Source: Selenomonas sputigena (GTDB taxonomy: Bacteria > Bacillota > Negativicutes > Selenomonadales > Selenomonadaceae). Taken from it: a DNA stretch of 64,000 bases. Of the stretch, positions 43,253-52,572 are shown piece after piece; the first letter of the stretch is position 1, and each line of letters begins with the position of its first letter. A model generated the notes under the pieces. The model ran no database searches, was not told the origin of the DNA, and was given only the letters and a program-made list of their open reading frames with translations. Both the position numbers and the translations under genes were made by a program. The stretch is from assembly GCF_026015965.1 (NCBI RefSeq), contig NZ_CP110383.1:2367255-2431254 (forward strand), read 5' to 3'.

Positions 43253-43304
43253 TTTACAAGTTGACACTTTACAAGTTGACACATAAGGCAAAGCGTGCTA
43301 TATT
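43253..43304 (+). promoter_or_regulatory. cstA promoter with 15-bp tandem repeat
   Basis: TTTACAAGTTGACAC occurs twice in tandem (43253-43267 and 43268-43282). The second copy provides TTGACA (43276-43281), then 17 nt and TATATT (43299-43304). The tandem sits over the -35 and could be an operator or a duplicated -35. Confidence 0.65.
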
Positions 43305-43350
43305 ATCCTTCATACCTATTCATTCATTTTTTAGGAAAGAAGGATTCATC

Positions 43351-45033
43351 ATGAATGCACTGATGCTTGTCGGGTGCGCCATCGCTGTCTTTCTCGCCGC
43401 CTACACTATCTACGGACGGTGGCTCGTGAAAACGTGGGGCATCGACGAAACCGCCGCGACGCCGGCGCAGAGATTCGAGGATGGGCAGGACTACGCGCCT
43501 GCCTCGCGCTTCACCGTCTTTGCGCATCAATTTTCCTCCATCACGGGCGCAGGCCCCGTCACGGGCCCCATCATCGCCGCCATGTTCGGCTGGCTTCCGG
43601 CGTTCCTCTGGCTGCTTGTCGGCGGCGTCTTCTTCGGCGCGGTGCAGGATTTCAGTGCGCTCTATGCGTCGGTGCGCAACGAAGGGCGCTCGATGGGCAT
43701 GCTCATCGAACAGTACATCGGCAAGACGGGGCGCCGTCTCTTCCTGCTGTTTTGCTGGCTCTTCACGCTGCTCGTCATCGCCGCCTTCGCCGACATCGTC
43801 GCGAACACGTTCAACGGCTTCGGCAAGGACGGCAGCCTCGCCGTACCGAATGCAGCGGCGGCCTCGATCTCGATGCTCTACATCTTCGTGGCGATGGGCT
43901 TCGGACTTTTCATCCGCCGCATGAAGCCATCGGGCGCAGTGAAGTTTTTTGTCGCCATCGCGCTCATCGTCGCCATGCTCGCCGTCGGTATTTCTTATCC
44001 GCTCTACTTTGATGCGACGGTTTGGCGCTACGTCGTCTTTGCCTACTGCTTCATCGCCGCCGTCCTGCCCATGTGGTTCTTGATGCAGCCGCGTGACTAC
44101 CTGAGCGTCTTCCTGCTCCTCGGCATGGTCGCGGGCGCCGTCCTCGGCGTGCTCATCACCAATCCTGTCATCGAGATGCCCGCCTTCGTTGCCTTCGAGG
44201 TCAAGGGGCAGTCGCTCTTTCCAATCCTCTTCATCACGATTGCCTGCGGCGCTGTCTCGGGCTTCCACAGCCTCGTTTCTTCAGGCACAAGCTCGAAATC
44301 CATCGAGAACGAGCGCGACATGCTGCCCGTTGGCTACGGCGCCATGCTCGTCGAATCGCTTCTCGGCGTCGTCGCCCTCGTCATCGTCTGCTCGGCGGCG
44401 ACGGGCGAGCATCTGCCGGACGGCACGCCGTTCCAGATCTTCGCGGGCGCTGTCTCGGGATTCTTCGTGGAGTTCGGTCTGCCGAAGCATGTCGCCGCCT
44501 GCATCATGACGATGTGCGTCTCGGCGCTCGCCATGACGACGATCGATTCCGTCGCACGCATCGGACGCATGTCCTTCCAGGAGCTTCTCGCCCCGTCGGA
44601 GGGCGAGGCGGAAGGCGCTGCCGCGAAGCTCCTGCGCAACAAGTACGTCGCGACGGCAATCACGCTCGCTCTCGGCTATCTGCTGTGCCTCGCGGGCTAC
44701 ATGAGCATCTGGCCGCTCTTCGGTGCGGCGAACCAGCTGCTCGCATCCCTCGTCCTCATCTCCATCGCCGTCTTCCTGCGCACGACGGAACGCAAGGGCT
44801 GGATGCTCTACGTCCCCATGACCTTCATGTTCCTCGTCACGATGTCGGCGCTCGTCATGAGCGTCTATGGCATCATCGGCAAGCTTATGAACGGTGGTTT
44901 CGTCTTCTTGGTCGACGGGCTGCAGCTCCTCCTCGCGCTCGCACTGATGACGCTCGCGCTTCTGGTCGTCAAGCACTGTGCCGCTGAACTCGTCACGGGC
45001 AAAGCCGAGCATGAGGCGCGTACCGATATGTGA
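43351..45033 (+). CDS. cstA: Carbon starvation protein CstA family transporter
   Basis: 560 residues, about 16 membrane helices, a peptide/pyruvate transporter family. The signature region HQFSSITGAGPVTGPIIAAM (about residues 61-80) and the SGTSSKSIENERDMLPVGYG loop (about residues 311-330) are clear. ATG at 43351 follows GGAAAGAAGG. It is shorter than E. coli CstA, like the short Firmicute members. Substrate is not assignable from sequence. Confidence 0.9.
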   Translation: MNALMLVGCAIAVFLAAYTIYGRWLVKTWGIDETAATPAQRFEDGQDYAPASRFTVFAHQFSSITGAGPVTGPIIAAMFGWLPAFLWLLVGGVFFGAVQDFSALYASVRNEGRSMGMLIEQYIGKTGRRLFLLFCWLFTLLVIAAFADIVANTFNGFGKDGSLAVPNAAAASISMLYIFVAMGFGLFIRRMKPSGAVKFFVAIALIVAMLAVGISYPLYFDATVWRYVVFAYCFIAAVLPMWFLMQPRDYLSVFLLLGMVAGAVLGVLITNPVIEMPAFVAFEVKGQSLFPILFITIACGAVSGFHSLVSSGTSSKSIENERDMLPVGYGAMLVESLLGVVALVIVCSAATGEHLPDGTPFQIFAGAVSGFFVEFGLPKHVAACIMTMCVSALAMTTIDSVARIGRMSFQELLAPSEGEAEGAAAKLLRNKYVATAITLALGYLLCLAGYMSIWPLFGAANQLLASLVLISIAVFLRTTERKGWMLYVPMTFMFLVTMSALVMSVYGIIGKLMNGGFVFLVDGLQLLLALALMTLALLVVKHCAAELVTGKAEHEARTDM

Positions 45034-45088
45034 CGGATTGACGAAAACAGCTTGTCAGGATCCTGCTCCTCTGCTATAATAGTCCTAT

Positions 45089-45155
45089 GGGAATCTCTGA
45101 TAAATTCAGCCCCCGTCTTCACATATCTGGGCGACCTCATTTTATCAGCGCTTCC
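45089..45155. repeat. 67-bp MITE-like repeat, copy 1
   Basis: Ends GGGAATCTCTGATAAA and TTTATCAGCGCTTCC are imperfect inverted repeats of each other. Copy 2 lies inverted at 50440-50507. Flanked by TAT on both sides, a possible target duplication. Confidence 0.6.
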
Positions 45156-45288
45156 TATATCTTCCAGAGGAGCAGCCGCGATTCTGCGGCGTCCGCCGGA
45201 CGCACGGTGCGCGGCATATATGCAAGCGAGACCTTGTCCCGTAGCCGGGGTGGGGTCTTTTTCGTATAGGGAAAGGAGAGTCTTCTCT

Positions 45289-46158
45289 ATGAATACGATA
45301 AAAACAACGATCTTGATGGCGCTCATGATGATCCTTCTCGTCGTCTTGGGCGGCGCGATCGGCGGCAAGGGCGGCGCGATGCTGATGTTCGTCGTCTCTT
45401 TGGCGATGAATTTCTTCTCCTATTGGTTCAGCGACAGCATCGTGCTCCGCATGTACGGCGCGCGCCCGCTGACGGAGAGGGAAGCGCCCGAGCTTTATCA
45501 TCTTGTGGCAGATCTTGCCGCGCGCGCGGGTCTGCCCATGCCGAAGGTCTGTCTGGTCGAATCTATGACGCCGAACGCCTTTGCGACGGGGCGCAGTCCT
45601 TCACACGCCGCCGTCGCCGTCACGCGCGGTATCGTCGGCATGTTGAGCCGCGAGGAGCTTTCGGGCGTGCTCGCGCATGAGCTTTCGCACATCAAGCACC
45701 GCGACACCCTGATCTCGACGATTGCCGCCGCTATGGGCAGCGCGATTTCCATGCTTGCCTACATGGCGCAGTGGAGCGCGATCTTCGGCCGCTCGGACGA
45801 CGACGAGGGCGCAGGCGGCATCGTCGGCACGCTTCTCGCCGTCCTCGTCGCACCGCTCGCGGCGACGCTCATTCAGCTCGCGATCTCGCGCTCTAGAGAG
45901 TACGACGCCGACAAGTCGGGCGGCGAGATCTGCGGCAATCCGCGCTATCTCGCGCGGGCGCTCGAAAAGATCTCCGGCACGGTACAGTCCATGCCGCCGA
46001 TGCGCGAGGCCGAGGCGCAGCCTGCGACGAGCGGCCTCTTCATCGTCAACCCTCTCGCCGGCTCGCGCCAGGCCTTCGTGAACCTCTTCTCCACGCACCC
46101 CGCGACCGCCGAGCGCGTCGCCCGACTCGAAGAGCAGGCGCGGCTTCTGGGGCGGTGA
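45289..46158 (+). CDS. htpX: M48 membrane metalloprotease HtpX
   Basis: 289 residues. Two N-terminal helices precede the zinc-protease domain. The zinc ligands are in LAHELSHIKH (about residues 127-136), with two further membrane segments and the third ligand glutamate in RSREYDADKSGG (about residues 202-213). It degrades misfolded membrane proteins in stress. ATG follows GGGAAAGGAGAG. Confidence 0.92.
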   Translation: MNTIKTTILMALMMILLVVLGGAIGGKGGAMLMFVVSLAMNFFSYWFSDSIVLRMYGARPLTEREAPELYHLVADLAARAGLPMPKVCLVESMTPNAFATGRSPSHAAVAVTRGIVGMLSREELSGVLAHELSHIKHRDTLISTIAAAMGSAISMLAYMAQWSAIFGRSDDDEGAGGIVGTLLAVLVAPLAATLIQLAISRSREYDADKSGGEICGNPRYLARALEKISGTVQSMPPMREAEAQPATSGLFIVNPLAGSRQAFVNLFSTHPATAERVARLEEQARLLGR

Positions 46159-46233
46159 CGGATTGCCTACCGTCAGCCGGATGTGCTGCAAGCAGCAGGA
46201 AAGTTGTAACGATACCGTGTAAGATACGAGAAG

Positions 46234-46266
46234 AGCCCTCAAGCTGGAAGTCTTGGGGGCTTTTTG
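46234..46266 (+). terminator. htpX terminator
   Basis: AGCCCTCAAG, loop, CTTGGGGGCT and a T-run. Confidence 0.65.
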
Positions 46267-46380
46267 TTGTGTCAGCAGAATTCCTACAAGAAAATCAGAT
46301 TTTTTCCGCTACTTTTCCCGTTCTCTATATGAAATAATACTGAGCAAGAACATTTCGATTCCAAGAAAGGAGATTCATTC

Positions 46381-47733
46381 ATGCTTGCTTTCCTCAACAA
46401 AATTTTCCTCACGGCGCCGGATGCGCCGCCCATGCAGGATGCGGAGAAGGCGAAGAGCATCTTCTACAGCCTGCGTTGGCGCGTCTTCGCTTCCATCACG
46501 ATCGGCTACGCCTTCTACTACATCATCCGTCAGAGCTATTCCGTCATCAAGAAGCCGCTCCTGGCGTCGGGCGCGGTCGATCCCACGCAGGTCGGCATCA
46601 TCGGTTCGATCTTCTTCGTAACGTACGGTCTTGGCAAGTTCACGAACAGCTTCCTCGCCGACCGCATGAACAACAAGCGGTTCTTCGCCTTCGGTCTCTT
46701 CATGTCGTCCGTGACGATGGCGGCGATGGGTCTCGTGAACTCGTTCGTGCCGCTCGCCGTGCTCTGGGGCATCAACGGCTGGTTCCAGTCCTACGGCGCA
46801 GGGCCGTCGATTGTCTCCTTGAACCAATGGTTCAGCAACCGTATGCGCGGCACGCTTTACGGCGTCTGGTTCACGAGCCACAACCTCGGCTCGTCGTTCG
46901 CCTACTTCGCGATCGCGGCCATCGTCAGTGCCTACAGCTGGTCGATGGGCTTCATCGCGGCCGGCCTCATCTCGCTCGTCGGCACCATCTTCATCTACCT
47001 CGGCATGAGCGACCGTCCCGAGACGCGCGGCTTGCCGAATGGCGCTGTTCTCTACGGCGAGAAGACGCAGGCGCAGGTCGATGAGGAAAAGACGCGCTCC
47101 GTCGGCTCGATGCAGTGGAACGCCGTCGTCAAGAACCCCGCCGTCTGGATTCTCGGTCTCTCATCTCTTTGCGTTTACATCGCACGCTACGCGGTCGAGA
47201 GCTGGGGCGTCGTCTATCTGACGAGTCATAAGGGCTACGACATCATGGGTGCGGCGGGCGTCATGGCGTACATGCAGGTCGCGGGCATCTTCGGCGCACT
47301 TCTCTGCGGCTGGATCTCCGACCGCTTCTTCCACTCGAAGCGCAACATGCCGGCGCTCATCTACGGTCTTCTCTACACGGCTTCGATCGCGGGCTTCGTC
47401 TGGGCGCCGCAGTCGTTCTACATGGACCTCTTCTGCATGACCTTCTACGGCTTCACGATGGGTGCGCTCGTCTGCTACATGGGCGGTCTCATGGCAGTCG
47501 ACATCGTGCCGAAGCGCGTCACGGGCGCGGCGATGGGCATGATCGGTCTCCTGTCTTACGCGGGCGCCGCGATCCAGGAGTTCGTCACGGGCAAGCTCAT
47601 GACGATCACGACCGTCGGCGGCGAGAAGATCTACGACTTCGGCTATGCCACCGAATTCTGGGTTGGCGCAGCGCTCCTCTCGACGCTGCTCGCACTCCTC
47701 GTCTGGAACGCGAAGCCGCAGGACGAAGCGTAA
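46381..47733 (+). CDS. Organophosphate:phosphate antiporter (MFS, UhpT/GlpT/PgtP type)
   Basis: 450 residues, 12 predicted helices. The N-terminal region has YAFYYIIRQSYSVIKKPLL, and the family loop is FVTYGLGKFTNSFLADRMNN (about residues 80-99). It exchanges phosphate for a phosphorylated three- or six-carbon compound. Hexose phosphate, glycerol phosphate and phosphoglycerate carriers all share these features, so the substrate is open. It stands alone, with its own ribosome site (AAGAAAGGAG). Confidence 0.85.
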   Translation: MLAFLNKIFLTAPDAPPMQDAEKAKSIFYSLRWRVFASITIGYAFYYIIRQSYSVIKKPLLASGAVDPTQVGIIGSIFFVTYGLGKFTNSFLADRMNNKRFFAFGLFMSSVTMAAMGLVNSFVPLAVLWGINGWFQSYGAGPSIVSLNQWFSNRMRGTLYGVWFTSHNLGSSFAYFAIAAIVSAYSWSMGFIAAGLISLVGTIFIYLGMSDRPETRGLPNGAVLYGEKTQAQVDEEKTRSVGSMQWNAVVKNPAVWILGLSSLCVYIARYAVESWGVVYLTSHKGYDIMGAAGVMAYMQVAGIFGALLCGWISDRFFHSKRNMPALIYGLLYTASIAGFVWAPQSFYMDLFCMTFYGFTMGALVCYMGGLMAVDIVPKRVTGAAMGMIGLLSYAGAAIQEFVTGKLMTITTVGGEKIYDFGYATEFWVGAALLSTLLALLVWNAKPQDEA

Positions 47734-47748
47734 ATTACGGGAAATAGC

Positions 47749-47795
47749 AGAGCCGCCCTCTGGAAGCGAGAATGCTTCCAGAGGGCGGCTCTTTC
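47749..47795. terminator. Shared bidirectional terminator
   Basis: AGAGCCGCCCTCTGGAAGC, loop, GCTTCCAGAGGGCGGCTCT then TTTC. It lies between the converging antiporter and chemoreceptor genes. Confidence 0.8.
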
Positions 47796-47804
47796 TGTAT
47801 ACGG

Positions 47805-49199
47805 TCACATGGCCTTCAGTTGATCCAAGGCGCCTAGGACTTCTTCAGAAACGCTTTCGATTTCCGGCAGGAGGCTTCGCACCTTGTATTCGTTGTGACT
47901 GTTGTAGGCGTCGATGGCTTCGGCGCAGAGCTTGTGGAAGCGTGCGTGCGACGCGTCGAGATTTTCAAATACAGGCGTGCCGCCGTACTTTGTGCGCCCT
48001 TCGCCCGAATACCATTGACCGAGGCGGCATGTTTCATGGTTAATGACATCGGCGGAGTTGAGCTGCAGGTTGCCGAGGAGCATCTGGTTGATGCGCGCGA
48101 ACCAGATCAGATGGTCGGTCCTGGCGAGGTCTAGGAGCTCATTCGAGGTGAGCGAGAGGCCGTTCTTGAGGAAGTTCGTGCGCACGGTGCTCGATTCCAT
48201 GAGCACATGGAAGAGCCCTGTGTTGCATTCTTTTGACTCGTTCTTCGCCGTGTGCATGTTGTCTACCGCCTGATTCAGCGACGCCGTCATCTCCTCGAAA
48301 GACGCCGACTGCTGCTCTGCGAACGGCGCGAGCTTTTCCATCGCCGTACTGATGTCCGTGAAGGTGTCGCGGATTGCGCCTGCCTGCTGCTCCGTCGCCT
48401 CTATGTTCTCCGAATTCTTCGTGAAGGTTTCGTCCATCGAGTCGAATTGCCCGCCGAGGTTCTTGACCTCGCTTTGGATCGACGTGAGCTGGGCGCGGAT
48501 CTCCTCGACCGACTCTTTCGACTGTACGGCGAGCTTTCGGACTTCTTCAGCGACGACGGCGAAGCCGCGCCCGTGTTCGCCCGCACGTGCCGCCTCGATG
48601 GAGGCGTTGAGGGCGAGCAGGTTCGTCTGCTCGGAAATGCCGTTGACCGTCGCCACGAGCGTGTTGATGTTCGCCGTCGAACTCGTCAGCTTCTCCATGC
48701 GCTGCACCATGAGGCTGATGCTCTCGCCGACGACCTTGTTGCCGGCAGACATCTCCATGATCGTCTCGCCTGCTGCATTCATCGTAGTCTGTCCCGAATT
48801 CGTCTGATCGGCGATCTCGGTCGACATGGAGGCGATGTCGTTGATCGACTCCGCCAGAGTGCGTATGACGCTCATGACTTCCTGCACTCCGCTCGCGATG
48901 TCCGTTAAGTTGAAGGACAGCTTGTTGAGCATGATGGAGGCATGAATCTGGCTTGCGAGGCTGTTGTTCAGCATCAGCGTGATGTCGTGCGCCTGCTGTT
49001 CCTGCTGTGCGGCGAAAGCCTGCAGAGCTGCCGCCAAGGGCTGCAGGGAGGCATCCCTCACCTGGGGCGGCGGGGTTTCGAGCTTGCCCGAGGCAAGCGT
49101 CTTCAGATATTGCTCCAATCTCCGAATGTCGTCCGCCGCTCCCTGGGATTGTGCAGCGGCGGGCATGGCTGTGGCTTTCTCTTTCTGAAAGAAGCCCAT
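47805..49199 (-). CDS. Soluble methyl-accepting chemotaxis protein with CZB domain
   Basis: 464 residues, no membrane helix. A coiled-coil N-terminus leads to the signalling domain, whose conserved tip reads [20 protein letters not shown] (about residues 189-208) and [15 protein letters not shown]. The C-terminus has a chemoreceptor zinc-binding (CZB) domain: [22 protein letters not shown] and [10 protein letters not shown] (about residues 364-434). Such proteins are thought to sense zinc or oxidants such as HOCl. The ATG at 49199 follows GAAAGG. No che gene is in the window. Confidence 0.92.
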   Translation of the reverse strand: MGFFQKEKATAMPAAAQSQGAADDIRRLEQYLKTLASGKLETPPPQVRDASLQPLAAALQAFAAQQEQQAHDITLMLNNSLASQIHASIMLNKLSFNLTDIASGVQEVMSVIRTLAESINDIASMSTEIADQTNSGQTTMNAAGETIMEMSAGNKVVGESISLMVQRMEKLTSSTANINTLVATVNGISEQTNLLALNASIEAARAGEHGRGFAVVAEEVRKLAVQSKESVEEIRAQLTSIQSEVKNLGGQFDSMDETFTKNSENIEATEQQAGAIRDTFTDISTAMEKLAPFAEQQSASFEEMTASLNQAVDNMHTAKNESKECNTGLFHVLMESSTVRTNFLKNGLSLTSNELLDLARTDHLIWFARINQMLLGNLQLNSADVINHETCRLGQWYSGEGRTKYGGTPVFENLDASHARFHKLCAEAIDAYNSHNEYKVRSLLPEIESVSEEVLGALDQLKAM

Positions 49200-49548
49200 G
49201 ATACACCAACCTTTCTCTTCCGATTTTCTCGGATGGGTTTCTTCGGGAAGCGCTGATGGATGCAAGCCATCGCCTTGGTGCTACCAGTGTTCCATAAGCA
49301 AAGACTCGTGCCACAATTCTTCTCCTTTCTTGCTCTATCGTTAAAAAACAATTTCTGGAAAAGGTTCTTTAGGGAAGAATATATAGGACGATTCTACATC
49401 TTATATACGAAGAAAAGACCTAAGAAACTTTTTGCACAGGAGGGAGATATATCCTCCTTTTCTGCTGCATGTATGCCCGCGAGACGCAAGAAGAAACTTT
49501 CGTCGGATAAAAGTGTCGAAAGATGCCATGAGAAAAGGAGTGGGGAAA
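49200..49548. other. MCP-amidase intergenic region
   Basis: Divergent upstream regions. A minus-strand start at 49314 (GTG after AAAGGAG) opens with ARVFAYGTL, which recalls gamma-glutamylcyclotransferase starts, but the similarity stops at once, at a CATCAGCGCTTCC sequence that matches the end of the MITE-like repeat. Probably a gene remnant or chance. No clear promoter seen. Confidence 0.3.
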
Positions 49549-50142
49549 ATGCGTGTATTTTTGAATCCGGGGCACGACCTTCTGTACGACAGCGGCGCCG
49601 TCAATGCGGAGCTGGGGCTTCGAGAGTGCGACGTCGCCGCCGACATCGGCGAGCGCGTGAAGCTCTATCTGGAGCTTGTCGGCATCGAGGTGTTCCTCAT
49701 GCAGAGCGACAATCTCGCTTGGGAGAGCCGCCATCTTGAGCGCTGGAATGCCGCCGTGACGGACGAGGCGAACAAGTGGTGCGCCGACATCTTCATCAGC
49801 CTGCACTGCAACGCGGCGGACGGCGAGGCGCACGGCACGGAGACGCTCATCTATGAGCGCGGCACGAGGGCGGAAAGACTCGCGCGCGCCATCGGCTGGC
49901 AGATCACGACGTCGCTCGGCACGACCGATCGCGGCGTCAAGGAGTGCCCTGAACTCATCGTACTGCACGCGACGGCGATGCCCGCCGTCCTCGTCGAGAT
50001 GGCGTTCATCGACTATCTGCCCGAGGCGCAGCTGCTCACGGAGAAGGCCGACGTTTTCGCACGCGCCATCGCGCGGGGCGTCACGGACTACGAGACGGAA
50101 ATGCAGGCAGGGGAGAGCGGGGCGTCCGCGATCTCCGAGTGA
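49549..50142 (+). CDS. N-acetylmuramoyl-L-alanine amidase (Amidase_3)
   Basis: 197 residues; a zinc hydrolase cutting between MurNAc and the peptide stem. Zinc ligands are in NPGHD (about residues 6-10), the following glutamate (ELGLRECDVA, about residues 21-30) and SLHCNAADG (about residues 84-92), and the catalytic glutamate is in VLVEMAFIDY. No signal peptide, which is unusual for a wall enzyme; it may be a prophage-like or cytoplasmic form, or exported by another route. ATG at 49549 follows AAAAGGAGTGGGG. Confidence 0.85.
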   Translation: MRVFLNPGHDLLYDSGAVNAELGLRECDVAADIGERVKLYLELVGIEVFLMQSDNLAWESRHLERWNAAVTDEANKWCADIFISLHCNAADGEAHGTETLIYERGTRAERLARAIGWQITTSLGTTDRGVKECPELIVLHATAMPAVLVEMAFIDYLPEAQLLTEKADVFARAIARGVTDYETEMQAGESGASAISE

Positions 50143-50157
50143 GGATCGGACACACGG

Positions 50158-50205
50158 CAGCAGCCCCCGACGTTGAAAAAGCAGCGTCGGGGGCTGCTGT
50201 TATTT
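50158..50205 (+). terminator. Amidase gene terminator
   Basis: CAGCAGCCCCCGACG, loop, GCGTCGGGGGCTGCTG then TTATTTTATT. Confidence 0.8.
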
Positions 50206-50439
50206 TATTGGAAGGGTACTCAGCCGCACATCTTGCCAAAATCTGCTCCATCGGTCGCATCTTCGACATAGTTTGGGACTTCAGGATAGAATATGAATCT
50301 TTTTCATGTTTTGCTTGCCCCCCCAGCAAGATATGTTATCATTATCAACGAGCAGACTGCAAGCGGGGATATTCTTGAGGGAACGTGGATACTCGGAAGC
50401 TCCCCCTTGGATGGTCTGACCACAGTTCATTTCCATCTA

Positions 50440-50507
50440 GGAAGCGCTGATAAAATGAGGTCGCCCAGATGTGTGAAGATGGGTAGCTGAATGTATCAGT
50501 GATTCCC
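50440..50507. repeat. 67-bp MITE-like repeat, copy 2 (inverted)
   Basis: Reverse orientation relative to 45089-45155. Shared core CTGGGCGACCTCATTTTATC and the terminal inverted repeats are kept. It lies 24 nt upstream of the porin gene and may form part of its leader. Confidence 0.6.
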
Positions 50508-50530
50508 CTATTTCAAAGGAGGAGTTTTTC

Positions 50531-51850
50531 ATGAAGAAGTCTCTGACAGCCGCCTTGACGACGGCACTCGTCGTCGGCGCGGCCTCGACGACCTTTGCGG
50601 CGGCGAACCCGTTCAGCGACGTCCCTGCCGATCATTGGGCGTACGACGCAGTCGCACAGCTCGCCGATGACGGCGTCATCGAGGGCTACGGCGACGGCAC
50701 GTATCGCGGACAGAACGAGATCACGCGCTACGAGATGGCGCAGATGGTCGCCAAAGCCATGGCGAAGGAAGACCAGGTCAATGCCCAGCAGAAGGCGATG
50801 ATCGACCGCCTCGCCGCTGAATTCAGCGAAGAGCTGAACAACCTTGGCGTGCGCGTCGCGAATCTCGAAGACCGCGTCGACAACGTCAAGTGGACGGGCG
50901 AGCTGCGCTATACGTATGAGAAGACAGGCGGAGAATTCATGGGTAAGTATGAAGGCGGTGCGCAGACGAACCATGAACTTCTCTTCCGCTTGGAGCCGGA
51001 GGCCACGGTCAACGACCATTGGAAGGTCAAGGCTCGCCTCGACGCCGCTTGGAATCCCAGTACGGATTCGTCGGATGAAGACCATGACAGCAAAGTATCG
51101 CTCAAGCAAGCCTACGCTGAAGGCACATACGGCACGACGGTCATCGATGCCGGCAAGCTGCCCGTCTTTACGGAGCAGGGCGTCCTCATCGACGACGATT
51201 TGTCCGGCGCTGCCGTGACCTTCGGTGCGGAGCAGCCGTTCTCAGGCACGCTCTTCGTGGGACGCTACGACCTCGCACATTCCGCCTTGGGTGACGAGGT
51301 GAAAGAAGCACGGGAGAGGGGCTTCACTGGCAGGACTTGGGCGAACGTGCAGATAGTGAACCTCAACTGGAATCCGTCGGAGAAGTTCCACGTTGGTGCC
51401 GACTACATGCGTATGAAGACCAAGGATAACTTCGCTGGATCGGACGCAACGTCGACTTGGGGTCTTGGCATGAAGTGGCGTCCCGAGAGCACGGTCGCTC
51501 TTTCGGGCGGCTATTGGAAGAACACGAGCGATGAGTCCGCCGAGGTCAAGAACGAGCATCTGAAATCCTACAATATCGAGCTTGCCTACAAGGGGGCAGA
51601 GCCGGAGAATCCGCGTACGTTCGGCCTCCACCTCGCATACCGTTACCTCGGTGGTGGCTCGGTGCTCGCCCCGACCTTCGACGGTGCAATGTGGAACACG
51701 AAGGGCTGGGAAGTCGGTGCAGAGTACACCTTTGCCAAGAACATCGTCGGCACGCTCATCTACTTTGACGGCGATCAGATCTACTCGGCAGAGCCTGAAG
51801 GAAAAACCGGGCAGAAGAAAGGTTTCGCCCGCGTCGAATACTTCTTCTAA
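50531..51850 (+). CDS. SLH-domain outer membrane porin (OmpM type)
   Basis: 439 residues. A signal peptide (to about TTFAAA, residue 24) is followed by one S-layer homology domain (about residues 27-80, NPFSDVPADHWAYDAVAQLA and GYGDGTYRGQNEITRYEMAQ), a short coiled coil (about residues 85-115), and a beta-barrel region of alternating strands ending in an aromatic-terminal strand (FARVEYFF). The SLH domain tethers the outer membrane to peptidoglycan polymers in Negativicutes, and the barrel forms a pore. This is a strong lineage marker. ATG follows AAAGGAGGAG. Confidence 0.92.
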   Translation: MKKSLTAALTTALVVGAASTTFAAANPFSDVPADHWAYDAVAQLADDGVIEGYGDGTYRGQNEITRYEMAQMVAKAMAKEDQVNAQQKAMIDRLAAEFSEELNNLGVRVANLEDRVDNVKWTGELRYTYEKTGGEFMGKYEGGAQTNHELLFRLEPEATVNDHWKVKARLDAAWNPSTDSSDEDHDSKVSLKQAYAEGTYGTTVIDAGKLPVFTEQGVLIDDDLSGAAVTFGAEQPFSGTLFVGRYDLAHSALGDEVKEARERGFTGRTWANVQIVNLNWNPSEKFHVGADYMRMKTKDNFAGSDATSTWGLGMKWRPESTVALSGGYWKNTSDESAEVKNEHLKSYNIELAYKGAEPENPRTFGLHLAYRYLGGGSVLAPTFDGAMWNTKGWEVGAEYTFAKNIVGTLIYFDGDQIYSAEPEGKTGQKKGFARVEYFF

Positions 51851-51867
51851 GCTGGAACGAACAGCGG

Positions 51868-51904
51868 AGCCGCTGCACAGGATTCTGTGCGGCGGCTCTT
51901 TTTT
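51868..51904 (+). terminator. Porin gene terminator
   Basis: AGCCGCTGCACAG, GATT loop, CTGTGCGGCGGCT, then a T-run. Confidence 0.8.
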
Positions 51905-51906
51905 GT

Positions 51907-52497
51907 ATGCGAGTCTCATGGTATAATATAAAAAGGCGCACGCGCTACTACCAGTCGATGATCGATGCCGACCTTCTGGAGACAGGTGCTGATTATGACG
52001 ACCTGAACAAGACCATCATCATTTTCATCTGCCCGTTCGATCCTTTCGGCAAAGGGCGGCATATCTACACTTTCCGCAACTTCTGTGCAGAGGACAAGAC
52101 ACTTGAGTTATCCGACGACGCAGCGAAGATATTCCTGAACGCCAAGGGCACGCTGAACGATGTGGATGAAAGCATCAAGGCATTTCTCGACTATGTGAAC
52201 GGTATCGTATGCAATGATCCCCTCGTGCGGGCAATCGACGAGGAGATTCGGAGGATCAAGGAAGAGAACGAAGAGAGGGTGAGCTACATGACTTTCGCGA
52301 TGAAGATGATGGAGGAGCGAAAAGAAGGCTTTAAGGAAGGAAAAGCTGAAGGAAAAGCTGAAGGATTGGCTGAAGGATTGGCTTCTTCTATTCGCAATAT
52401 GATGAAAAATATGGGCATTTCACTGGAAAAGGCGATGGACGTACTGCAGATTCCTGTGGACGAACGTGCGAAGTATGCCGCACTCGTCAAGGATTGA
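51907..52497 (+). pseudogene. 5'-truncated Rpn/PDDEXK-transposase gene
   Basis: Homology begins at RRTRYYQSMIDADLL (about 51931), which is internal to full-length members, so the N-terminal part is missing. It keeps the conserved central segment (ICPFDPFGKGRHIYTF), a GKAEGKAEGLAEG repeat (about 52330-52385) and the C-terminal tail KAMDVLQIPVDERAKYAALV, which nearly matches the Rpn protein at 17698. The ATG at 51907 lies in the porin terminator region, so translation is doubtful. Confidence 0.7.
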
Positions 52498-52527
52498 GCG
52501 TACATGATACGATACTTCAAGATATAT

Positions 52528-52572
52528 AAAAAGGCTGCGCATCGTCGAATCCGACGTATGCACAGCCTTTTT
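52528..52572. terminator. Bidirectional terminator
   Basis: AAAAAGGCTG, CGTCG/CGACG stem, CAGCCTTTTT; shared by the converging Rpn fragment and response regulator genes. Confidence 0.75.

Noticed and set aside
49103-49314. Gamma-glutamylcyclotransferase-like start (ARVFAYGTL)
   Set aside because: Only about nine residues match before the frame runs into a MITE-like end and the chemoreceptor gene; too short to call a gene.
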